A stretch of 64,000 nt of DNA from assembly GCA_964247055.1 (NCBI GenBank), contig OZ176050.1, forward strand, positions 11,532,001 through 11,596,000, given 5' to 3'. Source of the stretch: Paragordius varius. Lineage: Eukaryota > Nematomorpha. Under the pieces are notes generated by a model, which was given only the letters and a program-made list of their open reading frames with translations, was not told the origin of the DNA and did no database searches. This document shows positions 60,893 through 64,000 of this stretch, one piece after another (within the stretch, counting starts at the first letter, position 1; each line of letters starts with the position of its first letter). A program made the position numbers and the translations under genes.

Positions 60893-60900
60893 TGTTTCAG
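60893..60900 (+). promoter_or_regulatory. Candidate splice or trans-splice acceptor before NDUFA13
   Basis: TGTTTCAG ends 11 nt before the NDUFA13 start codon. It matches the nematode 3' splice-site consensus and could be a spliced-leader addition site or the end of a 5' UTR intron. No spliced-leader gene is in the window to support it. Confidence 0.35.
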
Positions 60901-60911
60901 CTGTTTAAAGC

Positions 60912-61425
60912 ATGGCCATAAATTATGTACAAGATCTACCACCAGAAGGTGGTTATAAAATATTTGATGTAGCGAGAAAAAAGTGTGCCTCTAAATACAA
61001 TGGTTTTGCTATAACTATAATGATAGGTTGGTTCTTTTTATCAGTCGCAATATTTCATAGTTTTCTAGCTCTTCATTTTATGAATAGAGAACAAGATTAC
61101 AAACAGTATTTGTTGCTAATATTAGATTTTTATATACGGATTTGAATGATGCGAAAATTGCATTAATGCCATTGTATACTGCAGAAATGGACAGAGTGTA
61201 TGTTAATTTTAATAATTAAGGTTCTTACGACATTTAAAGAATAAGCGCGAAAATGAGCGCATATTAATGAAGGATGTGCCTAATTGGAAAGTTGGGCATG
61301 TATTTTCCGATCCTATATTTAAAACATTACCCGAGGATTACTACTTTTCGCCTTCACACGAAGAATTTTATTCGGCAGCCGCCGGTAAATATGCTATGGA
61401 TAAATTTATTGATTTAATTATGTAA
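60912..61425 (+). CDS. NDUFA13: NDUFA13 / GRIM-19, accessory subunit of mitochondrial complex I
   Basis: Exons 60912-61105, 61126-61197 and 61221-61425 give 156 residues. The start reads MAINYVQDLPPEGGYKIFD, like the family's QDMPPPGGYGPID; one membrane segment follows (about residues 33-56). Across the first junction the product reads QDYKQFLYTDLNDAKIALM, then PLYTAEMDR. Across the second it reads TAEMDRVFLRHLKNKREN, then LMKDVPNWKVG, the most conserved NDUFA13 block. The C-terminus FKTLPEDYYFSP fits worm homologues as I recall them. The subunit sits in the inner mitochondrial membrane. Without removing the 20- and 23-nt introns (61106-61125 and 61198-61220) the frame breaks at both places. 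An AATAAA lies just after the stop codon. Length is usual for the family (about 144-157). Confidence 0.92.
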
Positions 61426-61734
61426 TTAATAAATTGTTTGCGTTGTTATCATATAAATATCATATTTTTTAAATATAACCTAAGATAACAGAACCTGATG
61501 AGTTGTTTTTTGACTAGATTGAGCTTTTGTATTCCGTTGGTGGAACAACTTTTTAAGATTTTAAATTATATATTATTACTGTTTGGATATTTCTCGACTT
61601 TACTTTAAAAATCTTCAGTTAATTGGCGCAAAAAGTTTATGATCTCTTAAAATTGCTAAGGGTATTTTATGCTTTTAATTTCAATATAGAGGCGTATAAT
61701 TTGTAAAAGAATAAATATATTGGCACGATTTGGT

Positions 61735-62025
61735 TAACTTTTTTTATTTCACTATTTTGTCCTAGTTTACATATTGGCGTTGTTTCATATCCCAACAATT
61801 TAATAAACTACAGTTTGGAAAGTTATTTAAAATTTATTTATCAAACATTGTGTTCATGAATTAGATAAAAAAGCTTGTATTTTTTACACTCTTGTGACTT
61901 CAAGAGTCTAAAATTGGACAAAACACGATCGAAACAAACAGCAGTTATTTAAATCAATATATATCAAGTTTTTGCTGGTAAGTTGTCTATAAGCCTTTTA
62001 TATTTACAACCATAATATACATTTA
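61735..62025. repeat. Duplicated segment, right copy, first part
   Basis: Matches about 59700-60010 in the same orientation with many small differences. It stops exactly at the Helitron-like insertion and resumes after it at 63520. Confidence 0.7.
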
Positions 62026-63519
62026 CTAGCTGGCCCTGTCACGCTTTGCTGTTACGCAGTTTCACCGATAATTATTCTTAATAATTAGCAATAAGGGGTA
62101 ATGGAGATTCATATATAATAAAAAAACATTTAATAAAATTATTCTTTTACGGGTTTTTTGCATAGGCTAAAATATTTACTCGAAATTGACCATATTTAAA
62201 CTCTTCCTTATTAAAATTAATATTCAACTATCATTGGATTTATTTTAAGATTTTCGTTTTACGAAATCATGGTTAAAAGTTTTAGTTTAAAATGTTTATA
62301 CAGCTGGGATCAAAGGATATAAAAAGTAAATCATTTGTGGTCCCTTTTTAAAGGTAAGAATGATATTACACAAATTCCCGAGAAATGTATAACTTAATTC
62401 GTATGGCTTCCCAAGTTTTTTATAAATTAGCTCCAAAACCACGCCATTTTTGTATGGCCTCTCAGTTTAAACCGGTAAACTCCTACCCATATACCTATGT
62501 GGAAAAAGCGCTGAGTTAATTTCTTTGCCTTTATAAGGCAAATATTTGGAATCTTCTTTGATACCATCATAGGTTATTCGAAAAGATACTTTAACGCTAA
62601 ATAATCGTTATATGATGGCGTATTTTTAGAGGCCCTCAATTAACGGCTAATAAAAAACGCCTGACCTTTTTTACCTAGTTACGGGTAATATTTCAAACTT
62701 TTAATGAGCTCACATGGATTCTTAAATTTTCCGAAAATTAGCACCAAAACAACGCAATTTCTATATAGTGGCGCAGTTTTTGGCAGGTACCCCCTAACCC
62801 AGGGGCAGGTAAAAAGTGCTGGGCAAAATTTTTGCCATTATATGGGGAATATCTGGATTTATCATGGATTTCATATGTACTAGATTCATAGGTTTTCTGA
62901 AATTTGGTTCGAAAGGCATGCTATATCGATCACGGGTAGCCCCCTAACCAGGGGCGAAAAAAAATCGCTTATGTTTGCCTTAATTCGGGTAATACCTAGA
63001 ATCATGATTGATTTTATATGCTCTCGTTGGATTTTCGAAAAATTGCCATAAAACCAAAAAGTCATTCTATGATGGTGCAATCAGGGCGTGAAGGGCCTAA
63101 TTAACGGCTAATTTTAAAAAACCGTACAACCTAAATTTTTGCCTTGTTACGGGTAATATTTTAAGCACTTATTGAACTTATATGGCCTGATAGTTTTCTA
63201 AAATTTAGCCCCCAAGGCACGCTATTTCAATATGATAGGGCAGTTTTTAGCAGGTATATCCTTACCCAGCAGCCTATATAAAAAAACGCACGGCTAAAAT
63301 TTTTGCCTTTTAACAGGGAATATCTGGAACCTTCATCAAATTTTTACGGTCTCATACCCTGGGCGAAAAATACACGGGGTGGGCCCGAAGGAACCTTTTA
63401 AAAAAGGGCGAAGCTATTGTCGGAGCATTCATTAATGATTATATTTTTCCGATATTTAGATTAAAATGGGTCTAAAACAGAACACAAACCACGACTTTCC
63501 ATTTTTATAAATTAATAGA
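62026..63519 (-). mobile_element. Helitron-like non-autonomous element, copy 3, with intact-looking ends
   Basis: Read on the minus strand it begins TCTATTAATTTATAAAAATG after an A (63520) and ends GCCAGCTAG before a T (62025). That is the Helitron pattern: 5' TC, 3' CTAG, insertion between A and T, no target duplication. Near the 3' end CTGCGTAACAGCAAAGCGTG can form a weak hairpin. The leader and monomers match copies 1 and 2, with recurring units near 63240, 62945, 62790 and 62490. No protein is encoded. The duplicated locus at 59998-60015 shows the corresponding site without the insertion. Length 1,494 bp. Confidence 0.75.
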
Positions 63520-64000
63520 TTTTCCTGTTGAATTAGCGAGTAAAAAATTTATAAAAAATGACGGCAAAAAAGTTTGACAGAGGATTTTTTTACATATTAA
63601 AAAATTTTGTATAATGCTTCTAAAAGGCTAAAGAAAGCCTATTTTATAATTCGACTTAATAACTTAAATAATTTTTAAGATATTTTAATTCAACTCGCTT
63701 TGGGATATAAAATTACCCCAAAAGGTAATGGAATGTTAAATAATGCCAGTATATAACCGTCTAAAAATTAAATCAATGCATCCTGATTTAAAAACCCATC
63801 AATAATCTGGTGGATGCCGATTATTAATAAGCTGTTTATGAACGAATGCATATAGTCTCATTTAAAAAATTGTTTTTGCATGCATTATACCAGATAATTT
63901 TTTTTTGAGGGCTTTGCTTTCTAAATCTTATACAACACACACTTTTAGAACGCAAAAAATTTTTATTTGTTATAAATCCAAATATTTAGCCCACTTAATT
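63520..64000. repeat. Duplicated segment, right copy, second part, to the window edge
   Basis: From 63520 to about 63700 it matches about 60010-60190, and 63710-63745 resembles 60485-60520 (ATAAAATTACCCC..AAGGTAATGGAATGTTAA), so part of the left copy is missing between. The rest to 64000 is AT-rich with no feature seen. Confidence 0.55.

Noticed and set aside
1-64000. tRNA, rRNA and CRISPR signals
   Set aside because: No cloverleaf with a GGTTCGA-type T-arm, no rRNA-like conserved blocks and no regularly spaced short repeats with unique spacers were seen; the only regular repeats are the 310-bp monomers and microsatellites.

Overview
The window is AT-rich animal DNA with intron-split genes on both strands and much transposon-derived sequence. 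The best lineage clue is a 1,825-residue membrane protein built from DB (12-cysteine), fibronectin III and immunoglobulin modules, a combination known mainly from nematodes. A nematode or a close relative is therefore the best guess. No rRNA, tRNA or CRISPR array was recognised. Gene models were built by eye from splice sites, reading phase and remembered protein families.

Layout: (1) 1-11,017, minus strand: three exons of a UTX/KDM6A-like histone demethylase TPR region that runs off the left edge. One intron is about 10.8 kb and holds a 2.15-kb hAT transposon; the neighbouring intron is 35 nt. (2) 11-21.6 kb: repeats, namely a piggyBac MITE, a Helitron-like element with 310-bp tandem monomers, and a second hAT copy with a nested MITE. 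(3) 21,655-41,266, plus: the Ig/DB/FN3 receptor-like gene in 33 phase-consistent exons, with fold-back elements and a LINE tail in its introns. (4) 42,809-46,377, plus: a casein kinase 1 gamma-like gene with a long N-terminus and an insert in the kinase N-lobe. A possible 52-residue ORF follows. (5) 47.3-48.3 kb: Helitron-like copy 2. (6) 49,225-50,791, plus: a secreted chitin-binding (ChtBD2) protein with two LDL-A modules. (7) 51,079-51,856, minus: a HAX1-like gene of five small exons. (8) 52.8-53.8 kb, minus: part of a REEP/DP1/Yop1-like ER-shaping gene. (9) 54.7-57.8 kb: a piggyBac element and a hAT-ended element carrying LINE remnants. (10) 60,912-61,425, plus: NDUFA13/GRIM-19 of respiratory complex I, flanked by an ancient segmental duplication whose second copy is interrupted by Helitron-like copy 3 (minus).

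The most striking result is a class of ultra-short GT-AG introns. NDUFA13 has introns of 20 and 23 nt. The HAX1-like gene has 32, 22, 25 and 27 nt. The receptor gene has one of 28 nt and the UTX gene one of 35 nt. Each restores a reading frame that otherwise breaks, and in NDUFA13 and UTX the restored protein aligns with the known family across the junction. These sit beside ordinary introns of 70 nt to 10 kb, so introns here look bimodal. Such introns hide short genes from ORF and standard gene finders.

The genes are unrelated housekeeping, signalling and extracellular functions. No operon or dedicated multi-gene system is evident, apart from a speculative closely spaced small ORF behind the kinase gene.
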